A stretch of 14,206 nucleotides of DNA from an uncultured Collinsella sp. (lineage in GTDB: Bacteria; Actinomycetota; Coriobacteriia; Coriobacteriales; Coriobacteriaceae): positions 1-14,206 of the forward strand of contig URUW01000022.1 in assembly GCA_900551205.1 (NCBI GenBank). The letters run 5' to 3'. This document shows, piece after piece, positions 6,769-14,206 of this stretch (position 1 is its first letter; the number at the start of each line of letters is the position of its first letter). Under the pieces are notes generated by a model. It was not told the origin of the DNA, did no database searches, and worked only from the letters and a program-made list of their open reading frames with translations. Both the position numbers and the translations under genes were made by a program.

Positions 6769-7257
6769 ATGGAGCGCATCGCGAGTTTTTCCGTTGACCA
6801 TCTGCTGCTCGAGCCCGGCGTGTATGTGAGCCGCATCGACCGCGATCCGGCGACCGGCGCCGCCGTCACCACCTTTGACCTGCGCCTGACCACGCCCAAC
6901 AAGGAGCCAGTTATGAACACGGCGGAGTGCCACACCATCGAGCATCTGGGTGCCACGTTCCTCCGCAATCATGCCGAGTGGTCGAGCCGCATTGTCTACT
7001 TTGGCCCCATGGGCTGCCGCACGGGCTTTTACCTGGTTGTCTTTGGTGAGCTGACGAGCGAGGAGATCTTGCCGCTCGTGCGCGAGCTGTTCGAGTTTGT
7101 CGCGGGCTTTGAGGGCGATATCCCCGGCGCCGCTCCCGAGGAGTGCGGTAACTATCTGGACCAGAACCTCCCCATGGCAAACTGGCTCGCGCGCCGTTAT
7201 CTCGACCGCGACCTGGCCAATATCGACGAGAAGCACCTGCACTACCAGCAGGCGTAA
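6769..7257 (+). CDS. luxS: S-ribosylhomocysteine lyase LuxS
   Basis: The 162-residue product is full length. LuxS cleaves S-ribosylhomocysteine to homocysteine and 4,5-dihydroxy-2,3-pentanedione, the precursor of autoinducer-2, and so serves the activated methyl cycle. The metal and active-site signature is complete: HTIEH (His55, Glu58, His59), GPMGCRTGFY (Cys83) and ECGNY (Cys126, third metal ligand). The start is supported by GAGAGGA at 6756-6762, 6 bases before the ATG. No methionine-cycle gene (mtn/pfs, metE) is next to it, so it appears to be a single-gene unit closed by its own terminator. Presence of LuxS shows recycling of S-ribosylhomocysteine; it does not by itself prove AI-2 signalling. 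Confidence 0.97.
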   Translation: MERIASFSVDHLLLEPGVYVSRIDRDPATGAAVTTFDLRLTTPNKEPVMNTAECHTIEHLGATFLRNHAEWSSRIVYFGPMGCRTGFYLVVFGELTSEEILPLVRELFEFVAGFEGDIPGAAPEECGNYLDQNLPMANWLARRYLDRDLANIDEKHLHYQQA

Positions 7258-7286
7258 GGGCTTTATCGCCCAAAGCGCGCGCATTG

Positions 7287-7317
7287 GGCGCCTTCGCTTA
7301 TGCGGGGGCGCCTTTTT
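7287..7317 (+). terminator. Terminator after luxS
   Basis: An 11-bp stem (7287-7297 GGCGCCTTCGC with 7302-7312 GCGGGGGCGCC, two T-G wobbles) with loop TTAT is followed by five T (7313-7317). An alternative hairpin, CGCCCAA (7267-7273) with TTGGGCG (7284-7290), overlaps the left arm by 4 bases, so the two cannot form together in full. Confidence 0.88.
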
Positions 7318-7366
7318 GTTGAGTGGTCGGGACGAGCGTTCAAAATCGCTCATGTTTGTTCTAGAA

Positions 7367-7392
7367 TGTTCGTATAGTCACATTTACGAACA
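7367..7392. promoter_or_regulatory. Palindromic candidate operator before the DUF4867 gene
   Basis: TGTTCGTA (7367-7374) and TACGAACA (7385-7392) form a perfect 8-bp inverted repeat with a 10-base spacer, ending 9 bases before the start codon. TATAGT (7373-7378) inside it could be the -10 box. CGAACA repeats again at 7397-7402 over the start codon, and GAGCG/CGCTC form a further small dyad around 7334-7351. The arrangement looks like a repressor site, but no regulator gene is adjacent. Confidence 0.5.
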
Positions 7393-7401
7393 GGAGCGAA
7401 C

Positions 7402-8046
7402 ATGCACATCTATTCTGTCAACGATCCCGAGTTCAAATCCTATGGCAACGTTTGGGATGACGTTCCGTCCGAGCTCACGTCGCCCGTGCTCGAGGCGCTC
7501 TCTGCCACGCCCATTCCCGAGGGTAGCAAGTACGTAGCAAGCGCGCCGGAGCTCGAGAGCGTCAAGGGTGCCGATAAACTGGGCTTTCTCATGTTTGGCG
7601 GCCGCCCCTTCCAGCTCGGCTGGTGCAACGGCCACAACACGCAGCTCAACTGCCTGGAGTATCACCGCGCCAGCGAGTTTAACCTGGGCGCCCGCGACTT
7701 TATCCTGCTCGTGGCGCATCGCTGGGAGATTGAGGGCGGCAAGCTCGACACCGCGTGCGTCAAGGCGTTCCGCGTGCCGGCGGGTACGGTCGTCGAAGTC
7801 TTCAACACCACGCTCCACTACACGCCCTGCATGGTCGACGACGGCGGCTTCCAGGTGATGGTGGCGCTGCCGGCGGGCACCAATGGCCCGCGCCCCGAGG
7901 CCGCAGCCGACATGCCTGCCGCCGGTGACAGCTACTGCTACTGGAAGGCCGACAAGTGGGTTCTCTGCCACGCAGATAGTCCCAAGGCTGCCGAGGGCGG
8001 CTACGTGGGCCTCGTCGGCAAGAACCTCGACATCGCCTGTGACTAG
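7402..8046 (+). CDS. DUF4867 family protein (cupin-like, function unknown)
   Basis: The product has 214 residues. The central part, NGHNTQLNCLEYHRASEFNL, followed by ARDFILLVAHRWEIEGG, FRVPAGTVVEVFNTTLHYTPC and FQVMVALPAGTN, matches my memory of the DUF4867 family. The pattern of His/Glu (EYH, SE) and later LHY with alternating beta strands fits a metal-binding cupin-like barrel similar in outline to ureidoglycolate lyase. No signal peptide or membrane segment is seen, so it is probably cytosolic. AGGAG at 7392-7396 is 5 bases before the ATG. It is transcribed alone: luxS has a terminator before it, and a 353-base gap full of palindromes follows. Its role is unknown; a sugar-related enzyme or isomerase is only a guess. 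Confidence 0.82.
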   Translation: MHIYSVNDPEFKSYGNVWDDVPSELTSPVLEALSATPIPEGSKYVASAPELESVKGADKLGFLMFGGRPFQLGWCNGHNTQLNCLEYHRASEFNLGARDFILLVAHRWEIEGGKLDTACVKAFRVPAGTVVEVFNTTLHYTPCMVDDGGFQVMVALPAGTNGPRPEAAADMPAAGDSYCYWKADKWVLCHADSPKAAEGGYVGLVGKNLDIACD

Positions 8047-8054
8047 CATCTTCC

Positions 8055-8195
8055 GTCTCGATTTGTAACATCTAGCGGGCTAAATCGTCTCTACCTGTTA
8101 CAGATTTAGACAAACTGCGGGGGGCTGCCCGAAAATCTCGATCTGTAACACCAAGCCCGGTTTTGGCTGCCTACCTGTTACAGATCGAGACAAAC
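8055..8195. repeat. Two tandem hairpin units with TGTAACA/TGTTACA arms, 80-bp period
   Basis: Unit 1 has arms 8055-8070 and 8097-8112 (13 of 16 pairs). Unit 2 has arms TCTCGATCTGTAACA (8136-8150) and TGTTACAGATCGAGA (8176-8190), a perfect 15 bp. CTACCTGTTACAGAT recurs exactly 80 bases apart (8091 and 8171), as does AGACAAAC (8108 and 8188). The units lie just after the DUF4867 stop and have no T tract, so they are not standard terminators. They look like tandem copies of a small intergenic palindromic repeat. Confidence 0.85.
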
Positions 8196-8249
8196 CGTCC
8201 CCAACCACCACAAAGGTGCACTGTCCCCTTTGTGGTGGTTGGCGGTTTG
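8191..8249. repeat. Long inverted repeat with perfect 16-bp core
   Basis: CCAACCACCACAAAGG (8201-8216) and CCTTTGTGGTGGTTGG (8227-8242) are perfectly complementary around a 10-base loop. CAAACCG (8191-8197) and CGGTTTG (8243-8249) extend the stem by 7 bp past a 3-base bulge on the left. The core resembles the palindrome at 5090-5124 (ACAAAGG...CCCTTTGT). It directly abuts the tandem units at 8055-8195, so three palindromes fill the gap. Confidence 0.85.
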
Positions 8250-8334
8250 GGCGGGCAGGTATCAGAAAGTGTCAGGCAGGGGCGGCTGCCAGGCCGCCGT
8301 GCGCGAAAAGAAGTGTCGGCCTGCGCCGCTGTCG

Positions 8335-8363
8335 TTGAGTAGCGCGCTGCTTACGGGGATACT
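8335..8363 (+). promoter_or_regulatory. Candidate promoter of the 6-phospho-beta-glucosidase gene
   Basis: TTGAGT (8335-8340) and GATACT (8358-8363) each match 4 of 6 consensus bases and are separated by exactly 17 bases. The start codon follows 37 bases after the -10. Moderate to weak sequence-only prediction. Confidence 0.35.
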
Positions 8364-8396
8364 GAAGCCATGACAAACAGCGTGTGAAAGGATTGA

Positions 8397-9830
<1,434 letters not shown>

Positions 9831-9865
9831 GGAAGCCGAGACACTCAACTTCAGAGTTTCCTAAC

Positions 9866-9906
9866 CAAAACGCCCGGCGAGCAGTTAATGCCCGCCGGGC
9901 GTTTTG
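9866..9906. terminator. Strong bidirectional-type terminator after the GH1 gene
   Basis: A perfect 14-bp stem pairs CAAAACGCCCGGCG (9866-9879) with CGCCGGGCGTTTTG (9893-9906) around a 13-base loop. The A run on the left arm and T run on the right arm make it able to work from either side, although only the left side has a converging gene here. Confidence 0.88.
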
Positions 9907-9923
9907 TTAAGAAGTGAAAGCAC

Positions 9924-10107
9924 TCATTGGGGACGTACTTAAATGAGTACCCGCAGAATGAGAGTGGATAATCTCCCGTTTTTAGCCTGTTTGTGGGCTC
10001 AAAGTGGGAGATTATCCACTCTCGCCATTTGGGCGTCCAAAAATCCTCGCTCGTTTTGTCTTAGTCATTGGGGACGTTCTTAAACGACTAGTCGCTGGCG
10101 ACGTCCC
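9924..10107. repeat. Composite element: 18-bp inverted repeat flanked by near-identical 20-bp direct repeats
   Basis: GAGAGTGGATAATCTCCC (9960-9977) and GGGAGATTATCCACTCTC (10006-10023) are perfectly complementary around a 28-base loop, which itself contains an AGCC/GGCT mini-stem. On each side lies a 20-mer TCATTGGGGACGT(A/T)CTTAAA, at 9924-9943 and 10065-10084, differing at one base and 141 bases apart. Each copy begins a smaller dyad: GTACT/AGTAC (9935-9939 and 9946-9950) and GGGACGT/ACGTCCC (10071-10077 and 10101-10107). Together these occupy about half of the 430-base gene-free stretch at 9831-10260; I see no protein-coding gene in that stretch. Confidence 0.85.
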
Positions 10108-10260
10108 TCGCCGTCGGCGGATTTTGGGACATGTGGCCCGCTTTTTGGGCCCGCCTGTCGGTGCACTAAAAGCACTATGGGTACCCGCGAGCGACATATC
10201 GGCCACGCGGCCGCCCGATCCGCGCCCGTAGCGGATCCTAGGGGCGGCAGGCTCTTCGCC

Positions 10261-12060
10261 ATGCCGCGATTCCTTGTTGGCACAACACATCAGGTGTACC
10301 GTCACCGCGTCTTTGCTATCGCTGGCGCCATTACCGCGCTGTTCCTCATGCTTTTGGCAGTCTTGCCGGCGCTGTTTGCCTCCGACCCCAAGCTTTCCAA
10401 CACCGCGCCTGTCTATGGTGAGGTATCCGAAGAGGTTGTGGACGGACTCATTCATTCGAGCTCCCTCCCGTTGCTCATAGCCGGAATTGCGTTTTCAATT
10501 TGGGGTGTGTTGGCGTACCTGCGCTGCCTGGACTACGTCTTGCGCCGCCGCCTTGTTGCCGTCGCCACCATCTGCGCCCTGTGGATGATCGAAGTCATTC
10601 TCAAGTACAAGTCGTTCACGCCGTTCTATGCCACCGTGCTGTGGTACCTGTACTACGTGCCCATGACGCTCATTCCGCTGCTCTACCAGTTGTGCGGTCT
10701 GCGCCTTGCGGGGCTGGAACAACACCGTGCGGGCCGTCGCTATCGCGGCATCCTGTGGATCGTGGCCATCCTACTTGTCGGTTTTGTGCTCACCAACGAT
10801 TTCCACCGGCAGGTATTCCACTTTGACCGTGCAAGCGACACCTGGAGCAACGATTATACGTACGGCTGGGGTTATTTCGCTGTCCTCCTGTGGACGGCCT
10901 TTAACTTCGTGGCCTTTTTTATCCTGGTGGGTCGGTCCTCGTCCTTTCGCATTCAGCGCTTTTCGGGCACGGCGGCGCTTGTTTTGTTGGGTGGTGCGTT
11001 CTTTGCCATCTCGTATGCCCTGCGCGTGCCCTGGGCATGGAGGCTCAACTTTTCGCTCGTCTATTGCGTCTTGTGCGTGGTGGCGATGGAAATCTGTCTC
11101 GATTGCGGTGTCATTCCGTCATATCACGACATCGCCGGCATTTTCGATACCTTGCCGCTCGACCTCAAAGTTCTAACGCGTGACCTGCAGGAAGTCTATG
11201 CCACACCGGTGTCGAAGCCAATGCCGGCGGGCGTGTGCGAAGAGCTGCGGGCCCAGGAGCACGGCCGCGCCCATGCCTTTGCCGTGGCGTCCGATCCCGA
11301 TGTGATGTACCGTGCCTTTCCACTGCTGGGCGGATCGGCCCTGCTTGCCCAAAACGTGTCGGAGCTCAACGAGCTTAACCGTGAACTGGCACATCGTCGC
11401 ATGGAACTGCAGCGTCAAAACGAGCTGCTCGCCGCCGACTACGACCTTAAGACGCACCTGGCAGATCAAGAGGCCGAGACCTTGCTGGTCCAAGACGTGG
11501 ACCAGGCGCTTGCCCGCGCACTCGAAGGGATGTACGACCTGCTGAGCTCGCTGCCGCCGTTGACCGATGAGGAATCTTCGCACGAGCGTTACCGCATGCT
11601 GCAGCGCGCCAAGATGCTCGTCGCCTATTGCAAACGCAAGGGGTCGCTCACGTTGGCACAGCACGGGGAGAGCGGTTTTGACCGCGACCGCATTCAGCTC
11701 ATCGCCAACGAGCTCGCAAGTGACCTGCGCACCATCGATGTCGATTGCGCCTCGATTATCGCCATACGGCGCCCGATGCACGCCAGTACGGTAAGCGCCC
11801 TGTACGACTGCGTGTATGACTTTGCGTTTTTTGCCTACACCACCGACCATCCGGCGCTTATGTATCACTTGGGCGACCATGACCGGTGCAGTGTCGAGCT
11901 GCGCGCCACGCTTTTTTCCAACGATGATGCAGATCTTTCGCAGACGCCCGCTGCGCAAGAGCTCGAAAGCGCTTTGCAAGGGCGCAACGTGGCATATCGC
12001 CTTGAGGGCGAGTCCGGCCAGCTGCGCATGATCGTTTTGATGCCGAGGGCGGGTGAGTGA
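10261..12060 (+). CDS. Membrane sensor protein with histidine-kinase-type 7TM N-terminus and degenerate kinase tail
   Basis: From the ATG at 10261 the product has 599 residues. Eight hydrophobic segments cover about residues 17-40, 69-88, 98-114, 122-146, 163-179, 203-223, 234-256 and 263-282. The block LTNDFHRQVFHF (177-188) is characteristic of the histidine kinase N-terminal 7TM domain. Residues about 364-412 look like a coiled coil (NELNRELAHRRMELQRQNELL). The remaining tail resembles a dimerisation plus ATPase layout, but I see no phospho-accepting H-box, no N-box (E..xN...H) and no glycine-rich G-box, so it is probably inactive as a kinase. Its stop overlaps the start of an intact kinase gene, which suggests a joint sensing complex. 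The frame is open to an ATG at 10177 that lacks a ribosome binding site; the start at 10261 is also weakly supported (AGGGG 16 bases upstream), so the N-terminus is uncertain. Confidence 0.82.
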   Translation: MPRFLVGTTHQVYRHRVFAIAGAITALFLMLLAVLPALFASDPKLSNTAPVYGEVSEEVVDGLIHSSSLPLLIAGIAFSIWGVLAYLRCLDYVLRRRLVAVATICALWMIEVILKYKSFTPFYATVLWYLYYVPMTLIPLLYQLCGLRLAGLEQHRAGRRYRGILWIVAILLVGFVLTNDFHRQVFHFDRASDTWSNDYTYGWGYFAVLLWTAFNFVAFFILVGRSSSFRIQRFSGTAALVLLGGAFFAISYALRVPWAWRLNFSLVYCVLCVVAMEICLDCGVIPSYHDIAGIFDTLPLDLKVLTRDLQEVYATPVSKPMPAGVCEELRAQEHGRAHAFAVASDPDVMYRAFPLLGGSALLAQNVSELNELNRELAHRRMELQRQNELLAADYDLKTHLADQEAETLLVQDVDQALARALEGMYDLLSSLPPLTDEESSHERYRMLQRAKMLVAYCKRKGSLTLAQHGESGFDRDRIQLIANELASDLRTIDVDCASIIAIRRPMHASTVSALYDCVYDFAFFAYTTDHPALMYHLGDHDRCSVELRATLFSNDDADLSQTPAAQELESALQGRNVAYRLEGESGQLRMIVLMPRAGE

Positions 12061-13556
12061 CGATGCAGATTTCGCTCATCCTTCCCCAAATCGTTGCGCT
12101 CGATGTTGTCTTTGCCTTGGCTGCGTGTCTGCAGATGATCCACGTCCCGCTCATCGCATCGCGCCGCTCGTCCTATAACCGTAAGGTGATTTGCGCCTAC
12201 GAGGCGAGCCTTGTGCTTCACCTGATGATTTCGGCGCTCATCTTATTCGCGTCGTCTGGCTCGTATCTGGTGGCGCCGCTTGACGTTTGCGCCAGGGCAA
12301 TGGGCGGAGTGCTGTGGCTCAATGCCGCGATCTTTGCCTATGGCGTGGTGCTTATGGTGCACTATCGTCGCCCCGTCATGCTGGCCGAGCTGCTGCTTGT
12401 TGTCGCCGTTACACCGCCGGTGGTTTTTGCCATGGGCTCGGCGTGGGCCGTTGTCCTTATCGCGGAGGGAGCGTTCTTCCTGTTCCGCTCCATCGCGGCG
12501 CTCTTGATGGACGTCCGTAACCGCCAGGAAGATATCACTGCGTTCTCGACGATCGAAACTATCAACGTGATTCCCGTGGGCATCCTGTATCTGGACCCGA
12601 GGGGCCGTCCGTTGCTCATGAACCGCTGCATGCGAAAAAACCTGGTGGAGCTTCATATGCCCACCGACCTAGGCGATATGAGCGGTACGTGGAACGACCT
12701 GCGCAAACTCAGCATGCAAATGCCCGAAAGCAGCAAGAACCGCGTGCGCATTAATCTGGACCGCTTTGGTGAGGCGCGCGTTGTGGTCGAGGTTTCTCCC
12801 GCCGAGATTCGCTTGTTTGTGCACGACGACGTTATGGTTTCGGGCCGCCTCTTCGAGCGCATTATTGGCCTGGATGTGACAGAGTACGCGCATGCTCATG
12901 ACCGCTTGGCGCAAGCCAACCACCTGCTTGAGCTTGCGGGCCAAGAGCTCCAGGCCCAGATCGAAGAAGTCAAAAAAGTTGCCGACAATGCGGCCTACCT
13001 GCGCATGCGTGCCCGTGTGCACGACGTGATCGGTCAGCGCCTGTCCATCCTCCATCGTTATCTTGAGGAGGGGCGCCTGGATGACGAGTCACTCGAGCAG
13101 ATCGATCCGCTGCTGCGCTCGATTGCTGCCGACTTGCATAGCAGGGGTGACACCGAGCCGGCAGAGCAACTGGGCGATATCGTCCATGCCTTTGGCCTGG
13201 TGAGCGTGCAGATCGATGTGGAGGGAGAGCTGCCAAGCGACGCGCGTGTCGCCGCCGCATTTTTGCAGATTATCCGCGAGGCCTCGACCAATGCCACCAA
13301 GCATGCACAAGCCCATCAGGTCCATGTGCGCCTGTGGCAGGAGACGTCGAAAGACGGTGCTGTTGCGCGGATGACCGTTTCTAACGACGGCGCGCCTGCG
13401 CCCGTATCGTATCGCGAGGGAACGGGTATCCCAGGTATGAGGCATGTCGCGCAAGATCTGGGTGGCAGCCTAGAGGTCCACGCCGCCCCGTCTTTTACGC
13501 TTACGGTGTCCATTCCGCTTAACGCCAACGACACGTCCCAAAGGAGAAGCTCATGA
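12057..13556 (+). CDS. Sensor histidine kinase (NarL-partner type, membrane bound)
   Basis: The 499-residue product has about five hydrophobic segments in the first 150 residues, a PAS-like stretch around 162-275 (INVIPVGILYLDPRGRPLLMN) and a coiled linker (280-315). It ends with a catalytic region. RARVHDVIGQRLS carries the likely phosphorylated His322. The ATPase part has the N-box REASTNATKHA (Glu408, Asn412), the SNDG motif (Asp444) and the G-box GTGIPGMRHVAQDLGGSLEV. This set is typical of the HisKA_3/LuxR-coupled class. The GTG at 12057 overlaps the upstream TGA in GTGA, with GAGG 8 bases before it; an ATG at 12063 is a close alternative. Its own stop overlaps the response regulator start in ATGA. 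The signal sensed is unknown. Because the upstream partner lacks catalytic motifs, this protein is likely to supply phosphotransfer for both. Confidence 0.9.
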   Translation: MTMQISLILPQIVALDVVFALAACLQMIHVPLIASRRSSYNRKVICAYEASLVLHLMISALILFASSGSYLVAPLDVCARAMGGVLWLNAAIFAYGVVLMVHYRRPVMLAELLLVVAVTPPVVFAMGSAWAVVLIAEGAFFLFRSIAALLMDVRNRQEDITAFSTIETINVIPVGILYLDPRGRPLLMNRCMRKNLVELHMPTDLGDMSGTWNDLRKLSMQMPESSKNRVRINLDRFGEARVVVEVSPAEIRLFVHDDVMVSGRLFERIIGLDVTEYAHAHDRLAQANHLLELAGQELQAQIEEVKKVADNAAYLRMRARVHDVIGQRLSILHRYLEEGRLDDESLEQIDPLLRSIAADLHSRGDTEPAEQLGDIVHAFGLVSVQIDVEGELPSDARVAAAFLQIIREASTNATKHAQAHQVHVRLWQETSKDGAVARMTVSNDGAPAPVSYREGTGIPGMRHVAQDLGGSLEVHAAPSFTLTVSIPLNANDTSQRRSS

Positions 13557-14176
13557 TCCGCGTGTTAATTGTCGAAGACCAGGCCATTCTGCGCGAGAGC
13601 CTGGCACGCTCCGTTGGTGACCAGCCCGATATGACCGTCGTCGCCGCGATTGCCGATGCCTCCGAGGCCTTGGGCGTCGCACTCAGGGAGCGCCCGGACA
13701 TGATACTGATGGACGTGTGCACCGAACACGATTCAAACGGCATCGTGGCGGCGGCGCGCATCAAGGAGCAGCTGCCCGAGTGTCGCATCATTATCATGAC
13801 GGGCATGCCCGAGATCACCTTTGTCGATCAGGCTCGCGAGGCGGGCGTCGATAGCTTTGTGTACAAGAACGTCGGTATCGACGAGCTGTTCGCTGTGATG
13901 CGCTCCACGCTGGCGGGCTATTGCACGTTTCCCAAGCCGCCCGAGAGCATTTTTTCGGGCACGGCGGCCCTCGACGATGTCGAGCTATCGATTTTGCGCC
14001 TTGCCTGCGAGGGCAAAAGTCGTCGCGAGATCGCGGCCGAGCTGTTTATGAGCGAGGGCACCATCAAGCGCCGCATTTCGGAGATCCTGAGCAAGACCGG
14101 CTACGACAACATCATGCGTCTTGCCGTGCATGCAGTGACCGAAGGCAGTATCGTCCCCAATATGGAGCGCTCGTAG
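13553..14176 (+). CDS. Response regulator, NarL/LuxR family
   Basis: The 207-residue product has a receiver domain (about 1-120) and a LuxR-type helix-turn-helix (about 140-200). The receiver has the acidic pair Glu8-Asp9, the phospho-acceptor Asp54 (LMDV), Thr83 (IIMTG) and Lys105 (VYKN), so it should be phosphorylated normally. In the output domain, LSILRLACEGKSRREIAAELFMSEGTIKRRISEIL is the expected recognition region, described here by its ends LSILRL and RRISEIL. The ATG overlaps the kinase stop (ATGA, 13553-13556), with AAGGAG 8 bases upstream (13540-13545), so kinase and regulator are translationally coupled. It is the DNA-binding output of the three-gene sensory operon. Target genes are not shown; no clear binding repeat is evident upstream of the operon. 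Nothing else can be called in the 30 bases that remain after the stop. Confidence 0.94.
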   Translation: MIRVLIVEDQAILRESLARSVGDQPDMTVVAAIADASEALGVALRERPDMILMDVCTEHDSNGIVAAARIKEQLPECRIIIMTGMPEITFVDQAREAGVDSFVYKNVGIDELFAVMRSTLAGYCTFPKPPESIFSGTAALDDVELSILRLACEGKSRREIAAELFMSEGTIKRRISEILSKTGYDNIMRLAVHAVTEGSIVPNMERS

Positions 14177-14206
14177 TCGGTGCGCCGCCCGTGCTCCAAC
14201 GCCAAA

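Noticed and set aside
8055..8249. Possible CRISPR-like array
   Set aside because: Only two related units occur, each is a self-complementary hairpin, no unique spacers of constant length exist, and no cas gene is nearby.
8281..8298. GGCGGC/GCCGCC hairpin as a terminator of the DUF4867 gene
   Set aside because: It has no T tract, lies over 230 bases after the stop, and such short GC stems are expected by chance in this composition.
10135..10151. GGCCC/GGGCC stem before the sensory operon
   Set aside because: It is a 5-bp stem with its T run inside the loop, so it cannot act as a terminator and is too short to claim as a repeat.
10177..10260. Upstream ATG adding 28 residues to the membrane sensor
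   Set aside because: The extra segment is Arg-rich, unlike the domain, and no ribosome binding sequence precedes it. The choice remains uncertain because the start at 10261 is also weak.

Overview
The window is about 14.2 kb of GC-rich bacterial DNA in which every gene I can support lies on the + strand. Gene content, codon use (strong GC at third positions) and the style of the intergenic palindromes suggest an anaerobic gut actinobacterium of the class Coriobacteriia, most like Collinsella. That placement comes from recalled family resemblance and was not tested by a search.

Layout. (1) 2-418 is the end of a nucleoside hydrolase gene, closed by a terminator. (2) 645-1655 encodes a LacI-type repressor with its own terminator. 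(3) 1913-6633 is a four-gene sugar operon: an L-fucose/L-arabinose isomerase-fold protein, the two halves of a split transketolase, and an FGGY kinase closest in sequence to glycerol kinase. The order suggests isomerase (aldose to ketose), kinase (ketose to ketose phosphate) and transketolase (two-carbon transfer). The substrate is not evident, and no transporter is present in the window. A heptamer TGTTTA(C/G) occurs once before the repressor gene and four times before the operon, so the repressor probably controls both. (4) 6769-7257 is luxS. (5) 7402-8046 is a DUF4867 (cupin-like) gene with a palindromic promoter region. (6) 8400-9830 is a family 1 6-phospho-beta-glucosidase closed by a strong terminator. 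(7) 10261-14176 is an overlapping three-gene signalling operon: an eight-helix membrane protein whose kinase-like tail lacks the catalytic motifs, an intact sensor histidine kinase, and a NarL/LuxR-type response regulator.

The gaps between genes hold many perfect or near-perfect inverted repeats: 5090-5124, 8055-8112, 8136-8190, 8191-8249 and 9960-10023. There are also dispersed repeats at 442-471 against 6724-6753, and at 9924-9943 against 10065-10084. They look like members of several small palindromic repeat families. One of them sits directly before the kinase ribosome binding site and could affect its translation.

The best candidates for something undescribed are the sugar operon of unknown substrate and its operator array, the active/degenerate sensor pair, and the composite palindromic elements.
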